NCBI RefSeq assembly: GCF_900659615.1 | Contig: NZ_CAACUY010000057.1 | Location: 1-46,782 of the forward strand | DNA from: Actinomadura fibrosa | GTDB lineage: Bacteria > Actinomycetota > Actinomycetes > Streptosporangiales > Streptosporangiaceae | DNA: 46,782 nucleotides | Direction: 5' to 3' | Part shown: piece after piece, positions 22,432 to 32,153 of the stretch | Position numbering within the stretch: the stretch's first letter is position 1 | Layout: each line of letters opens with the position of its first letter | Notes under the pieces: generated by a model | What the model was told of the DNA's origin: nothing | Database searches by the model: none | The model's input: the letters and a program-made list of their open reading frames with translations, nothing else | Program-made: the position numbers and the translations under genes

Positions 22432-23934
22432 ATGCGCCATGCCGTCCTGCTCAGTGGAATCTCCGGGGTGGCGGCGGCCGCTCCGCTCGTCGCCGGTCTC
22501 GGTCCGGCCGCCGCGCGGACCCCGCCCGACGCACCCGCCGCGCTGATCCGCCCGGCGCCGCCGCGGAGCGCGCCGCCCCGGGACGCGCCGCGCGTCGTCC
22601 ACTACCGCGGCGTGCGCGTTCCCGTCCCGCCGGGCTGGGAGGTGCACCGCCTCGACCGGCATCCGGCCCGCTGCGTCCGGTACGACCGGCACGCCGTCTA
22701 CCTCGGGCGGCCGGGCGCGCAGCCCGACTGCCCGGCCCGCGTGGTCGGCCGCACCGAGGCCCTCCACGTCGTCCCGCTCGGCGCCGGCCGGACGTCGCGG
22801 ACCGCCGTCCAGGGCGACAAGCTCGCCGGGCTCGACGTCCGCCCCTCGACCGGCCAGGAGACCACGGTCCGGCTCCCCGAGGCCGGTGTCACGATCATCG
22901 GCGTGTACGGGACCGACCGGGCCCTGCTCGAACGGACGATCCGCGCCACCCGGCTGACCCCGAACTGGCCCGCCGGGTCCGGAGGGGCGAAGCCGGGCGG
23001 CGCCGCCACCGCTCCGAAGCACGCCGCGCAGCCCAACGGCGCCGCGTCCGGGGGGCCGGTGGAGCCCGCGCGCCGGAAGGCCGAGGCCGATCCCGACCCG
23101 ACGCTGCCCGGGTTCCCCTGGCTCACCCCGCCGTCCGGCATCGACGACCCGGACGAACCGGCCGGCGCCGGGCCGGGTCAACCGTCCGGCGGGCCGCCGC
23201 CGCCCCTGCCCCCGGACGGCCAGGCCGGCGTCGAGGGGCCGGACGAGCAGACGAACTGGGCGACGGGGAAGGGCTTCGACACCTGCACGGCGCCGTCCCT
23301 CGCCGCGATGAGGGCGTGGCGGCCGTCGTTCGACGTCACCAACATCTACATCGGCGGCGCGGCCCGCGGCTGCGCCCAGCCGAACCTGACCGCCTCGTGG
23401 GTGCGGGAGGTGCGCCGGATGGGGTACCGGATCACGCCCACCTACGTCGGCCTCCAGGCGCCCTGCGGCCGCCGCCCGCAGCGCTTCACCCGCAGGAACG
23501 CGGCGGCGAAGGGCGCCGCGGCGGCCGCGGACGCCGCGCGCAGGGCCGACGCGCTCGGCATCCCGCCCGGCATGCCCGTCTACCTGGACATGGAGGCGTA
23601 CCGCAGCAGGAAGGCGTCCTGCCGGAAGGCCGTGCTCCGCTTCGTGGACGCGTGGGTCCGCGCGCTGGAGGCCAGGAACTACCAGCCCTGCATGTACAGC
23701 AGCGCCAGCTCCGGCATGCGGGACGTGGGCTGGGCCACCGGGATCAGCAAGCCCGGATGCATCTGGTTCGCCGACTGGGACGGCAGGGCGCAGGCGTACG
23801 GCGACCCGTACCTGCCCGACCGGTGGTGGCCCCCGCACCGCCGCATCAAGCAGTACCGCGGCGGCCACAGGGAGAGGCACGGCGGGGTGACGATCAACAT
23901 CGACAGCAACTACGTCGACGGGCGGGTCTACTGA
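22432..23934 (+). CDS. secreted protein with C-terminal DUF1906 (glycoside-hydrolase-like) domain
   Basis: The protein has 500 residues. ATG at 22432 follows GGGGGAG and gives a signal-like start (HAVLLSGISGVAAAAPLVAG). Residues 30-180 contain a region with VHYRGVRVPVPPGWEVHRL, and a Pro/Gly-rich linker covers about 180-275. The last 220 residues are a DUF1906 domain of the Rv2525c type: GKGFDTCTAPSLAAM, TNIYIGGAARGCAQPNLTASW, PVYLDMEAY and KQYRGGH. Such TIM-barrel domains resemble GH25 lysozymes and are thought to act on peptidoglycan or envelope glycans. The conserved acid in YLDMEAY is visible. Confidence 0.85.
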   Translation: MRHAVLLSGISGVAAAAPLVAGLGPAAARTPPDAPAALIRPAPPRSAPPRDAPRVVHYRGVRVPVPPGWEVHRLDRHPARCVRYDRHAVYLGRPGAQPDCPARVVGRTEALHVVPLGAGRTSRTAVQGDKLAGLDVRPSTGQETTVRLPEAGVTIIGVYGTDRALLERTIRATRLTPNWPAGSGGAKPGGAATAPKHAAQPNGAASGGPVEPARRKAEADPDPTLPGFPWLTPPSGIDDPDEPAGAGPGQPSGGPPPPLPPDGQAGVEGPDEQTNWATGKGFDTCTAPSLAAMRAWRPSFDVTNIYIGGAARGCAQPNLTASWVREVRRMGYRITPTYVGLQAPCGRRPQRFTRRNAAAKGAAAAADAARRADALGIPPGMPVYLDMEAYRSRKASCRKAVLRFVDAWVRALEARNYQPCMYSSASSGMRDVGWATGISKPGCIWFADWDGRAQAYGDPYLPDRWWPPHRRIKQYRGGHRERHGGVTINIDSNYVDGRVY

Positions 23935-23968
23935 GCCGCGGGCACGCGGAGCGCGAACCGGGGCGCGA

Positions 23969-24004
23969 GCCGGGCCGGGCGCCGGGCCGGGCGCCGGGCC
24001 GGGG
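23969..24004 (+). repeat. 12-base tandem repeat, three units
   Basis: Three consecutive units of GCCGGGCCGGGC (the last with one change) follow the DUF1906 stop at 23934. The unit is self-complementary in parts and could fold as a terminator. Confidence 0.6.
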
Positions 24005-24217
24005 GAGGGAATCCCGGGCCGGTGCCCTGGCAGGTTGCCGTCCGGGAACCGCTCGCGGTGCCCTAAGCTGGGAAATGCTCGGAGGTGCCGGCGACGACCG
24101 CGCCTCGCGCGGCATCGCAGTACGTCATCACGGGGATCTCCGCGCCTCCGCCCACCTCTCAAGGATCCGGGGCGCATTCGCTGTCCCGCCGACCGCCAGC
24201 CGGATGGAGAACGTTTC

Positions 24218-25606
<1,389 letters not shown>

Positions 25607-25639
25607 TCCCGCGCGTTCCGCGCGGGGCCGGAACGCCGC

Positions 25640-25673
25640 GCGGCGGGCCGCCCTCGCACCGGCGGCCCGCCGC
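25640..25673. terminator. bidirectional terminator after glyS
   Basis: A perfect 13-bp stem (25640-25652 with 25661-25673) closes the 8-base loop CTCGCACC, between convergent glyS and the secreted-protein gene. Confidence 0.75.
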
Positions 25674-25714
25674 TTCTCCGGGAGCGTCCTGGGGGTGCGT
25701 CCCTGGGGAGAGCG

Positions 25715-26392
25715 TCAGCTCGTCACGAACAGCGTCTGGTTGAACGTGCCGGACCCGGCGACGGTCTCACCGAGGAGCTGGTAGGTGGCGGTGACCGTGG
25801 CGGTGGACGGGCAGAAGATGTTGCTGCCGGACTGCTTGCTGACCGTGGCGCCGTTCACGCCGACCTGGGCCTGGTTGTTGCCGGTGACCGGACGGTTCGG
25901 GTTGGTGGGGTTGTAGCCGTTCGCGGTGAGGTTGCCGCCGAAGATGCACGTGATCCCGCCCAGCAGGTTCACCACGGCCTTGACCCTGAAGTTCGCGATC
26001 GTGACGGCGGCGTCGCGGTTGCCGGTGTGCGCGGAGTCGAAGACGACGCTGCCGCCGCTCCACGGCAGGTTCTGCGCGGTGATCGTGGCCGTCGTGGTGC
26101 CGGTGCAGGGGCCGCCGCCGTTGCTGGTGAAGCTCGCGCTGCTGACGTTGAGCCCGGTGCCGTTGGACTGGATGGCCCCGGTCATCGTCGACTCGTTGCA
26201 GCTCCCGCTGCCGATGGACGACGAGACGGTCGCGCTGCCGAGCAGCGAGGCGCGGACGTTGCCCGTGTAGGGCGCGGCGGCCGCCGAGCCTTTGCGGATG
26301 GTGGTGGTCGCGGCGGAGGCGGGAACCGTCCCGACGGCGAGGACGGCGAGGACGGCCGTTCCGACGGCTGCGGTCTGTCTGATACGTGCCAC
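25715..26392 (-). CDS. secreted beta-rich protein of unknown function
   Basis: The protein has 225 residues. GTG at 26392 follows AAGGAG and gives a classical Sec signal (RIRQTAAVGTAVLAVLAV ... ASAA). The mature part is Thr/Ser/Gly-rich with four Cys, in SGSCNES, GGPCTGT, GITCIFG and NIFCPST, probably two disulphides. Alternating hydrophobic residues indicate a beta-sandwich. I do not recognise a named family, although secreted proteins of this look are common in actinomycetes. It is a single gene with its own promoter. Confidence 0.8.
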   Translation of the reverse strand: MARIRQTAAVGTAVLAVLAVGTVPASAATTTIRKGSAAAAPYTGNVRASLLGSATVSSSIGSGSCNESTMTGAIQSNGTGLNVSSASFTSNGGGPCTGTTTATITAQNLPWSGGSVVFDSAHTGNRDAAVTIANFRVKAVVNLLGGITCIFGGNLTANGYNPTNPNRPVTGNNQAQVGVNGATVSKQSGSNIFCPSTATVTATYQLLGETVAGSGTFNQTLFVTS

Positions 26393-26429
26393 CGGATACT
26401 CCTTTGTCCGGTTCGGGGTGGGCATCGTG

Positions 26430-26458
26430 AAAGTAATTCGCCTTTCCCGGTCCGGCAA
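26430..26458 (-). promoter_or_regulatory. promoter of the secreted-protein gene
   Basis: TTGCCG (26458-26453) and TACTTT (26435-26430) are spaced by 17 bases, about 40 bases upstream of the GTG start with its AAGGAG site. Confidence 0.65.
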
Positions 26459-26522
26459 TGACTCCCCGGCCAACGCGGTGTGGCCGGATCGGGACACGCG
26501 CGCGTGTCTGCTGGTGGCGGTG

Positions 26523-26549
26523 AAAAGGCCGCTGGCGGCGGGCTTTTTT
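26523..26549 (-). terminator. terminator of the septum-formation gene cluster
   Basis: GCCGC/GCGGC (26528-26532 with 26535-26539) forms a short hairpin flanked by AAAA on one side and TTTTTT on the other, so each strand has a T-run after the stem. On the minus strand it lies 85 bases after the last septum-type gene. Confidence 0.55.
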
Positions 26550-26591
26550 GACCCGGTCCACCCTTGACGGGACGCGATCGGGCGGGTCTTG

Positions 26592-26603
26592 TCAGCCGGC
26601 TGA
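26592..26603. promoter_or_regulatory. 12-base perfect palindrome
   Basis: TCAGCCGGCTGA reads the same on both strands. It lies between the septum cluster end (26634) and its terminator, so it may be part of a 3' structure rather than an operator. Confidence 0.3.
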
Positions 26604-26633
26604 TGACCTCGTGCCGCGCTTTTGTCACCCGGC

Positions 26634-27773
26634 TCAGCGCGGGACGATCGGGCCCCTCATCGGCCTGTCCAGGCTCTCGCCGAGGCAGACGATCCTGCGG
26701 TCCTCCGCGGACCAGTCGCCTTCCAGCGGATACAGGTGGAACAACCGGTCGGGCCGCTTATGGCCCTTGAACACCGTGCCCGCGCGCTTGTCGCACAGGG
26801 CGTCCGCCTGCCGCTCGACCTTCGCGTCCCCCGGATAAGGCCCGGCGGGCAGCGCCTGGACCCAGTACACCTCGCTCCAGTGCGGGCCGGTGCAGGAGAC
26901 CACGCGCTGCGTGGGGGAGTCGTCCTTCCACTTCCCGAAGCAGTCGCCGACCGCCATATCCGCGAACGCCTTCGCGGCCTCGTCCACGGACTCCGACAGC
27001 GGCGCCGTCAGCGTGCCGGGGCCGACGTAGCGCAGCATGCACGTCACCTCGCGGTCCCCGCTGCGCCATGTCGTCCCGTCGGGCTGCGTGGCGTAGATCT
27101 CCAAATCGTCGCTGTAGCGGCTCTTCCGCAGGAGGCGCGTCAGGCGCCGCTCGCACAGGTCGGTCGCCAACTCCGTCGTCCGCTCGTCGCCGGGGTAGGG
27201 CCCGTCCTGCATCTGCACCCTGGCCGCAACCTCGCCGTCGTGGGGCCGCGTGCACGGCATCGCGGTGACGAAGCGGTTGCTCGTGTCCCCGCTGAATCCG
27301 GTGAAGCAGTCACCGACGCGCAGCGCCCCGACCAGCACCCGCCCGCTCTTGCGGATGTGCCCGGCCTCGTCCCGGTCCGGCGCGAACAGCGAGCCGAGGC
27401 TCATGGCCGCGAAGACCGCGCCCGCCGCGGCCCACGCGAGCGCCGCGACGAGCCCGCCGACGGCGAGCCCCCGGCCCTTCTCGTTGCGGCGTCCCGTCTG
27501 GACGAGTGCGGCGACGCCGAACCCGAGGGCCAGGGGGACCAGGCAGAGCAACCCGGTGACCAGCGCGACGATCGCGAGCCGATTCGTCCGCCGCGCCCCC
27601 GGTACGACCGCCCCCGCGGAACCGAACGGCTCTACGGGCTGCCCGGGCGGCTCCGGCGCCGGCGGCCGGACCGCCGGTGGCTCGGACAGGGCCGCGTCGG
27701 GACGGGCCCACTCCTGCGCAGGCTCGGCCTCAGGTTCCGTCGAGGGCTCGTCGGCTTCCGATGGAGTTGTCAT
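26634..27773 (-). CDS. septum-formation-type membrane protein, paralogue 3
   Basis: The protein has 379 residues from ATG 27773 (MTTPSEADEPSTEPE). A Pro/Glu-rich cytoplasmic region (1-70) is followed by a DUF4190-like pair of membrane helices (about 75-130, NRLAIVALVTGLLCLVPLAL and GLAVGGLVAALAWAAAGAVF). Two extracellular modules of the septum-formation family follow. Each has GDCF, a Cys before PH, and two later Cys (VGDCFTGF, MPCTRPHDGEV, DLCERR, VTCMLRY; then VGDCFGKW, VSCTGPHWSEV, ALCDKR, RIVCLGE). The function of this family is unproven despite its name. It is the last of three tandem paralogues. Confidence 0.85.
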   Translation of the reverse strand: MTTPSEADEPSTEPEAEPAQEWARPDAALSEPPAVRPPAPEPPGQPVEPFGSAGAVVPGARRTNRLAIVALVTGLLCLVPLALGFGVAALVQTGRRNEKGRGLAVGGLVAALAWAAAGAVFAAMSLGSLFAPDRDEAGHIRKSGRVLVGALRVGDCFTGFSGDTSNRFVTAMPCTRPHDGEVAARVQMQDGPYPGDERTTELATDLCERRLTRLLRKSRYSDDLEIYATQPDGTTWRSGDREVTCMLRYVGPGTLTAPLSESVDEAAKAFADMAVGDCFGKWKDDSPTQRVVSCTGPHWSEVYWVQALPAGPYPGDAKVERQADALCDKRAGTVFKGHKRPDRLFHLYPLEGDWSAEDRRIVCLGESLDRPMRGPIVPR

Positions 27774-27784
27774 GGGGTGTCCTT

Positions 27785-28720
27785 CTAAGTGCGAACGGCT
27801 GGCTGCGGCATCACCGACCGGTTCAAGCGCCCCTTCGACGGCCGGGCCAGGCAGATGGCCGTGCGCGTTCCCTCGTCCCACTGCCACTCCTCAGGAGGCC
27901 AGGCAACGCCCGACATCGCTACCGGTGGGCGATCCCGCTTGAAGGCCGCTCGCAGGAGCCTGGTGCACCCGACGGCGGCCCGACGCTTGGTCGGGGCGTC
28001 TCCGGCATACGGACCGTCCGGCAGCTCGAACAGCGTGATGACCTCGTAGAGGTGCGGCTCGGTGCAGGCCACCGTGCGAGCGACCGCGCTCCAGCCCTCG
28101 ATATCGGGAAGGCAGTCACCGGGGCGCAGCCCTGTGACCTCCTTGAGGCTCTTGTCCAGGGTGGACTCCAGGGGCGTGCCCAGCGCGCCGGGTCCGGTGT
28201 AGTGGAGGGTGCACAGCACCTCGCGGTCACCGTCCTTCCAGGAGTCCCGCTCCGGCTCGGTGTTGAAGGCCGAGAGGTCGTCCCGGACGCGGCTGGTCTG
28301 GAACTTCTTCAGCCATCCCTTGCACGCCTGCGACGCCTGGAAGGTCACGGCCTGCTCGCCGGGATAGGGCCCGGCGGCGAGCTGCTTCTCGTCCACGACC
28401 TCGCCGTCGTGCGGTTCGGTGCAGGGCATCGACCGCACCGTGCGGGCCGGCGCGGTCTCGGTGAAGCCGGTGAAGCAGTCGCCTTTGCGGAGCGTCGTCA
28501 CGGGCACCTCGCGAGCCTTGGTGATCCGCCCTGCGGAGTCACGGACGGGCCCCGGGCTCTCGCGCATGTCCAGGGCGAGGACCGCCGCGCCCACCGCGAG
28601 GAAGGTCACTGCGAGGAGGCCGATGACCAGCGCGGTGATCGCCAGCCGGTTCGTCCGCCGCACTTCCGGTACGGCCTCCGGTTCCGCCGCAGGGTCGTCG
28701 GCGTCGGATGGAGTGCTCAT
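27785..28720 (-). CDS. septum-formation-type membrane protein, paralogue 2
   Basis: The protein has 311 residues with the start MSTPSDADDPAAEPE. It differs from its neighbours by having one membrane helix (about 23-50) in place of the DUF4190 pair. Two extracellular modules follow: KGDCFTGF, MPCTEPHDGEV, QACKGW, VLCTLHY; then PGDCLPDI, VACTEPHLYEV, VGCTRLL, AICLAR. It lies 11 bases before paralogue 3 and 9 bases after paralogue 1, so all three are one operon. Confidence 0.85.
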   Translation of the reverse strand: MSTPSDADDPAAEPEAVPEVRRTNRLAITALVIGLLAVTFLAVGAAVLALDMRESPGPVRDSAGRITKAREVPVTTLRKGDCFTGFTETAPARTVRSMPCTEPHDGEVVDEKQLAAGPYPGEQAVTFQASQACKGWLKKFQTSRVRDDLSAFNTEPERDSWKDGDREVLCTLHYTGPGALGTPLESTLDKSLKEVTGLRPGDCLPDIEGWSAVARTVACTEPHLYEVITLFELPDGPYAGDAPTKRRAAVGCTRLLRAAFKRDRPPVAMSGVAWPPEEWQWDEGTRTAICLARPSKGRLNRSVMPQPAVRT

Positions 28721-28729
28721 GGAGGCTCC

Positions 28730-29833
28730 CTACGCTCCGACCGGGGCGGGCATCACGGAGCCCTTGCGCTTCTTGTTCTTGAGGGCGCCGACGTAGCAGA
28801 ACGCGAGGCGCTTGCCGCCCTCCCAGGCGTCCCTCGCCGGAGTGAAGTACGAGCCGCTGAGGTCGCGGCTCGTCGGGCGGTCGTTGAAGAGCCGCAGCCA
28901 CCTGCGGAGACACCCCTTCAGCGCCTCCTTGCCGACCGCCTCCGCGCCCGTCCCGCGCACCTCGAAGCGGTGGGTGAGCTGCGCGTCGTGCGGCTGGGCG
29001 CAGTCGCGGGGCCGGACGACCAGGGTCTCGTCGGCGACGCGGTCGAAGCACTCGCCGAGCCGCAGGTCGTCCCAGAGCCGGACGCCCGTGCCGCGCGGCG
29101 TGATCCTGCCGGTGACCTTCACGGCCTCCGGGGCCACGGCGGCGCAGCGGACGGCGCGGTCGCGGAACCAGCCGGCCTGCTGCGGCTTGAGGGCGACGAT
29201 GTCGCCGTCCTCGACCGGGACGGTGGTCTGGAACCGCGTGACCATCTGCTTCAGGCAGCCGCTGTCGGCGATCAGCTTCATCTCGGCGTCTCCCGGCCAG
29301 GTCGGGTCCGGCAGGTCGAAGGCGAAGAGGACCTCGGCCTCGTGCGGGCGGCCGCAGGGGACGAGGCGGGTGTCGGTCATGATCCGGCCGTTGGGGAAGT
29401 CGAAGCACTCGCCGACCTTGGGATAGATCTGGACGCCGTCCACGACGTCGCCGGCGACGGGCTCCCTCCGCGCCCCGCCGCCGGTGTCCAGGAGGGCGAC
29501 CGAGATCGCCGCTCCCGCGACGAGCCATGCGGTGGCGGCGGCGAGGCCGGCGATGGCGAGTGCCCTGCCCTTCTCGTTGCGGCGGCGCGTCTGGACGAGC
29601 GCGGCGATGCCGAAGCCGATCGCGAGGAGGGCCAGGCCGAGGAGGCCGGTGACCAGCGCGGTGATCGCGAGCCGGCTCGTCCGCCGCCGGACGGGCGGGG
29701 GCTGCGTTCCGGGGGCGGACGGCTGTCCCGGCGCGGGGGCGGCCGGAGTGGTGAAGGCGGTGTCCGGCGGGGGCCAGGCGGGGGCGGTTCCGCCTTCGTC
29801 CGGGAGGTTGTCAGCGTCCGGTGGCGTGGTCAC
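28730..29833 (-). CDS. septum-formation-type membrane protein, paralogue 1
   Basis: The protein has 367 residues from GTG 29833. A Pro-rich N-terminus is followed by two helices (about 55-115) with the DUF4190-like loop QTRRRNEKGRALAI. Two modules follow: VGECFDFP, VPCGRPHEAEV, SGCLKQ, VRCAAVA; then LGECFDRV, RDCAQPHDAQL, KGCLRR, LAFCYVG. A -10 TATCGT lies 6 bases before the GTG and no ribosome binding site is present. It leads the three-gene cluster. Confidence 0.85.
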   Translation of the reverse strand: MTTPPDADNLPDEGGTAPAWPPPDTAFTTPAAPAPGQPSAPGTQPPPVRRRTSRLAITALVTGLLGLALLAIGFGIAALVQTRRRNEKGRALAIAGLAAATAWLVAGAAISVALLDTGGGARREPVAGDVVDGVQIYPKVGECFDFPNGRIMTDTRLVPCGRPHEAEVLFAFDLPDPTWPGDAEMKLIADSGCLKQMVTRFQTTVPVEDGDIVALKPQQAGWFRDRAVRCAAVAPEAVKVTGRITPRGTGVRLWDDLRLGECFDRVADETLVVRPRDCAQPHDAQLTHRFEVRGTGAEAVGKEALKGCLRRWLRLFNDRPTSRDLSGSYFTPARDAWEGGKRLAFCYVGALKNKKRKGSVMPAPVGA

Positions 29834-29839
29834 CCGGAG

Positions 29840-29845
29840 ACGATA
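29840..29845 (-). promoter_or_regulatory. -10 element of the septum-type cluster
   Basis: TATCGT on the minus strand ends 6 bases before the GTG at 29833, suggesting leaderless transcription. No clear -35 is seen. Confidence 0.4.
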
Positions 29846-29975
29846 GAGGGATTCTCATCAATCGCGGCATGTCCGACATGGTTCGTGGTCGGATCGTGAT
29901 CATGGAACGGTGCAAGGAGGCCCGCCGTGGACCGGGGTGCCGGCGGTCACGGCGGGCGGCGCGCCTCGGGCGGTC

Positions 29976-31886
29976 TCAGGCCAGCGGCGGCTGGTGCTCG
30001 TCGTTCTCGGCCCGGATCACCTGCATGACGGCGTTGATCAGCGCCAGGTGGGTGAACGCCTGCGGGAAGTTGCCGAGGTGCCGGCCGGTGTGCGGGTCGA
30101 TCTCCTCGGCGTAGAGCTGGAGCGGGCTCGCGTAGGACAGCAGCTTCTCGCACAGCGCCCGGGCGCGCTCCAGCTCGCCGATCATCACCAGCGTGCTGAC
30201 CAGCCAGAACGAGCAGATCGTGAAGGTGCCCTCCTCCGACTCGAAGCCGTCGTCGGTCTCGGTCGCCCGGTACCGCAGGACGAGGTCGTCCTCCGACAGC
30301 TCGTCGGCGATGGCGAGGACGGTCTCCCGGACCCGCTTGTCGTCGGCGGGCAGGAAGCCGAGCAGGGGGATCAGCAGCGCCGACGCGTCCAGCGTGGTCG
30401 CCCCGTAGTGCGCGGTGAACACGCCGCGCTCGTCGAGGGCGTTGGCGAGGACGTCGGCGTGGATCTCGTCGGCGGCGGCCTGCCAGCGCCGCGCGCGCTC
30501 GTCGTCGCCGCGGATGCGGGCCAGCCGGGCGCCGCGGTCGGCGGCGACCCAGCAGAACACCTTGGACGAGGTGAAGTGCTGCGGCTCCCCGCGCACCTCC
30601 CACATGCCGCAGTCCGGGGTCCGCCAGTTGGCGAGGGCGTCCTCGACCTGCTTGACGACGATCTTCCAGAGCCGGTCGTCGAGCCGGTCGCGCTTGCGCA
30701 CGAACAGGTAGATGGAGCCGATGATCGCACCCCACACGTCGTGCTGGGCCTGCATGTACGCCTCGTTGCCGATGCGCACCGGGCGGGCGTTGCCGTAGCC
30801 GGACAGGTGCTCCAGCGTCGACTCGGGCAGCTCCTCCCGGCCGTCCAGCCCGTACATGATCTGGAGCTTGCCCTCGGCGGCCTCGGCCACGTCGGTGATG
30901 AAGTAGAAGAAGTCGTTGGCCTCCCAGTCGTACCCGAGCGTGTAGAAGGCCCACAGCGCCATGGTGGAGTCGCGGATCCAGGTGTAGCGGTAGTCCCAGT
31001 TCCGGTCGCCGCCCGGGGTCTCCGGCAGCGAGGTCGTCGCGGCGGCCGCCACCGCGCCGGACGGCGCGAACGTCAGGCCCTTCAGCGTGAGGGCGCTGCG
31101 CTGGAGGTGGCTGCGCCACGGATGGTCGGGGAAGCGGCCCCGGTCGAGCCAGTGCTGCCAGTGGTGGACGGTCCAGACGAGCCGCTCCTGCGCGTCCGCG
31201 TAGGTGGCGGGCGCGTCGTGCTCGCTCCACGACAGCGCGACGAACCGCGCCTCGCCCTGCTTCAGCAGGGTCCGGGACGTGGCGAGCGACCCCTCGAAGC
31301 CGACGTTCATGTCGGTGGTGAGGCGCAGCCCCACGCCGTTGCCGCGCGCGACGGCCTCGTGGTAGCCGACGCCGGTGTGCTCCCAGCGCGCCGGGGTCTG
31401 GCCGTAGTCGAACACCGGCATGCAGTCGAGCCGCACCTGGACCTGGCCGTTCACGCACCGCACCATCCGCAGCAGGACGTGGTCGGCGTCGTAGTCCGTG
31501 GGGGCCCTGCGGTGCGTGTGGGACCGCTCCGTCTCGTGGTGCCACGGCCCCATCAGCAGGGCGTCGGTGACGACGAGCCAGCCGCCGTGCACCCACCAGG
31601 TAGTCTCCATCACCATGGTGCCCGGGATGTAGCGCTGCGCCGCGGGCACCTCCACGCCCGCGGGGCCGACCCGGAAGTACCCGGCGTCCCGGTCGAGGAT
31701 CGAGCCGAACACGCTCGGCGAGTCCATCCGCGGCAGGCACATCCACTCGATGTTCCCGCTCGGGGCGACCAGCGCGGTCGTCTCGCAGTCGGACAGGAAC
31801 CCGAAATCGGCGATGGGGGCGAACGGATCCCCCGCCCGGCCGCCGGCGACCTTCGGCCTCACAACCTCACCTCCCTGATTCATCAT
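29976..31886 (-). CDS. GH15 family trehalase/glucoamylase-like hydrolase
   Basis: The protein has 636 residues and no signal peptide, so it is cytoplasmic. The N-terminal beta domain begins IADFGFLSDCETTALV, with APSGNIEWMCLPRMDSPSVFG. The (alpha/alpha)6 barrel carries RNWDYRYTWIRDS, the likely general acid in CGMWEVRGEPQHF and the likely base in AEEIDPHTGRHLGNFPQAFTH. Mycobacterial members of this subgroup are trehalases; others are glucoamylase-like, so the substrate is uncertain. Two consecutive ATG codons (31886, 31883) share the GAGAGGGA site; the second has better spacing. It is divergent from ppdK. Confidence 0.9.
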   Translation of the reverse strand: MMNQGGEVVRPKVAGGRAGDPFAPIADFGFLSDCETTALVAPSGNIEWMCLPRMDSPSVFGSILDRDAGYFRVGPAGVEVPAAQRYIPGTMVMETTWWVHGGWLVVTDALLMGPWHHETERSHTHRRAPTDYDADHVLLRMVRCVNGQVQVRLDCMPVFDYGQTPARWEHTGVGYHEAVARGNGVGLRLTTDMNVGFEGSLATSRTLLKQGEARFVALSWSEHDAPATYADAQERLVWTVHHWQHWLDRGRFPDHPWRSHLQRSALTLKGLTFAPSGAVAAAATTSLPETPGGDRNWDYRYTWIRDSTMALWAFYTLGYDWEANDFFYFITDVAEAAEGKLQIMYGLDGREELPESTLEHLSGYGNARPVRIGNEAYMQAQHDVWGAIIGSIYLFVRKRDRLDDRLWKIVVKQVEDALANWRTPDCGMWEVRGEPQHFTSSKVFCWVAADRGARLARIRGDDERARRWQAAADEIHADVLANALDERGVFTAHYGATTLDASALLIPLLGFLPADDKRVRETVLAIADELSEDDLVLRYRATETDDGFESEEGTFTICSFWLVSTLVMIGELERARALCEKLLSYASPLQLYAEEIDPHTGRHLGNFPQAFTHLALINAVMQVIRAENDEHQPPLA

Positions 31887-32153
31887 TCCCTCTCTCGCGC
31901 AACGCGTGCGCCTCGGGGGCGGAGGTGTTCCCCGCCCGTCCGACCAGACTGGATTAGACCACTATCCCGGCTCTGAGCTGGGAGGACGCCGTGTCGGCGA
32001 CCGGGCGCCGAGGAAAGCCCCGCCACGCGGGTACAGTCCCGGCAAACAGGGCAGCGGACCCGTTGCCGCCTGGGGAAACGTCGCGCGGCGCGTTCCCGGA
32101 GGCGCGGTTCCGGCACTGCCCGTGGGTGGAACCGGAGCGATAAGGAGCTGCCC

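Noticed and set aside
24070..24217. T-box or glycine riboswitch before glyS
   Set aside because: No T-box core (GGTGGNACCGCG type) or glycine aptamer motif could be seen.
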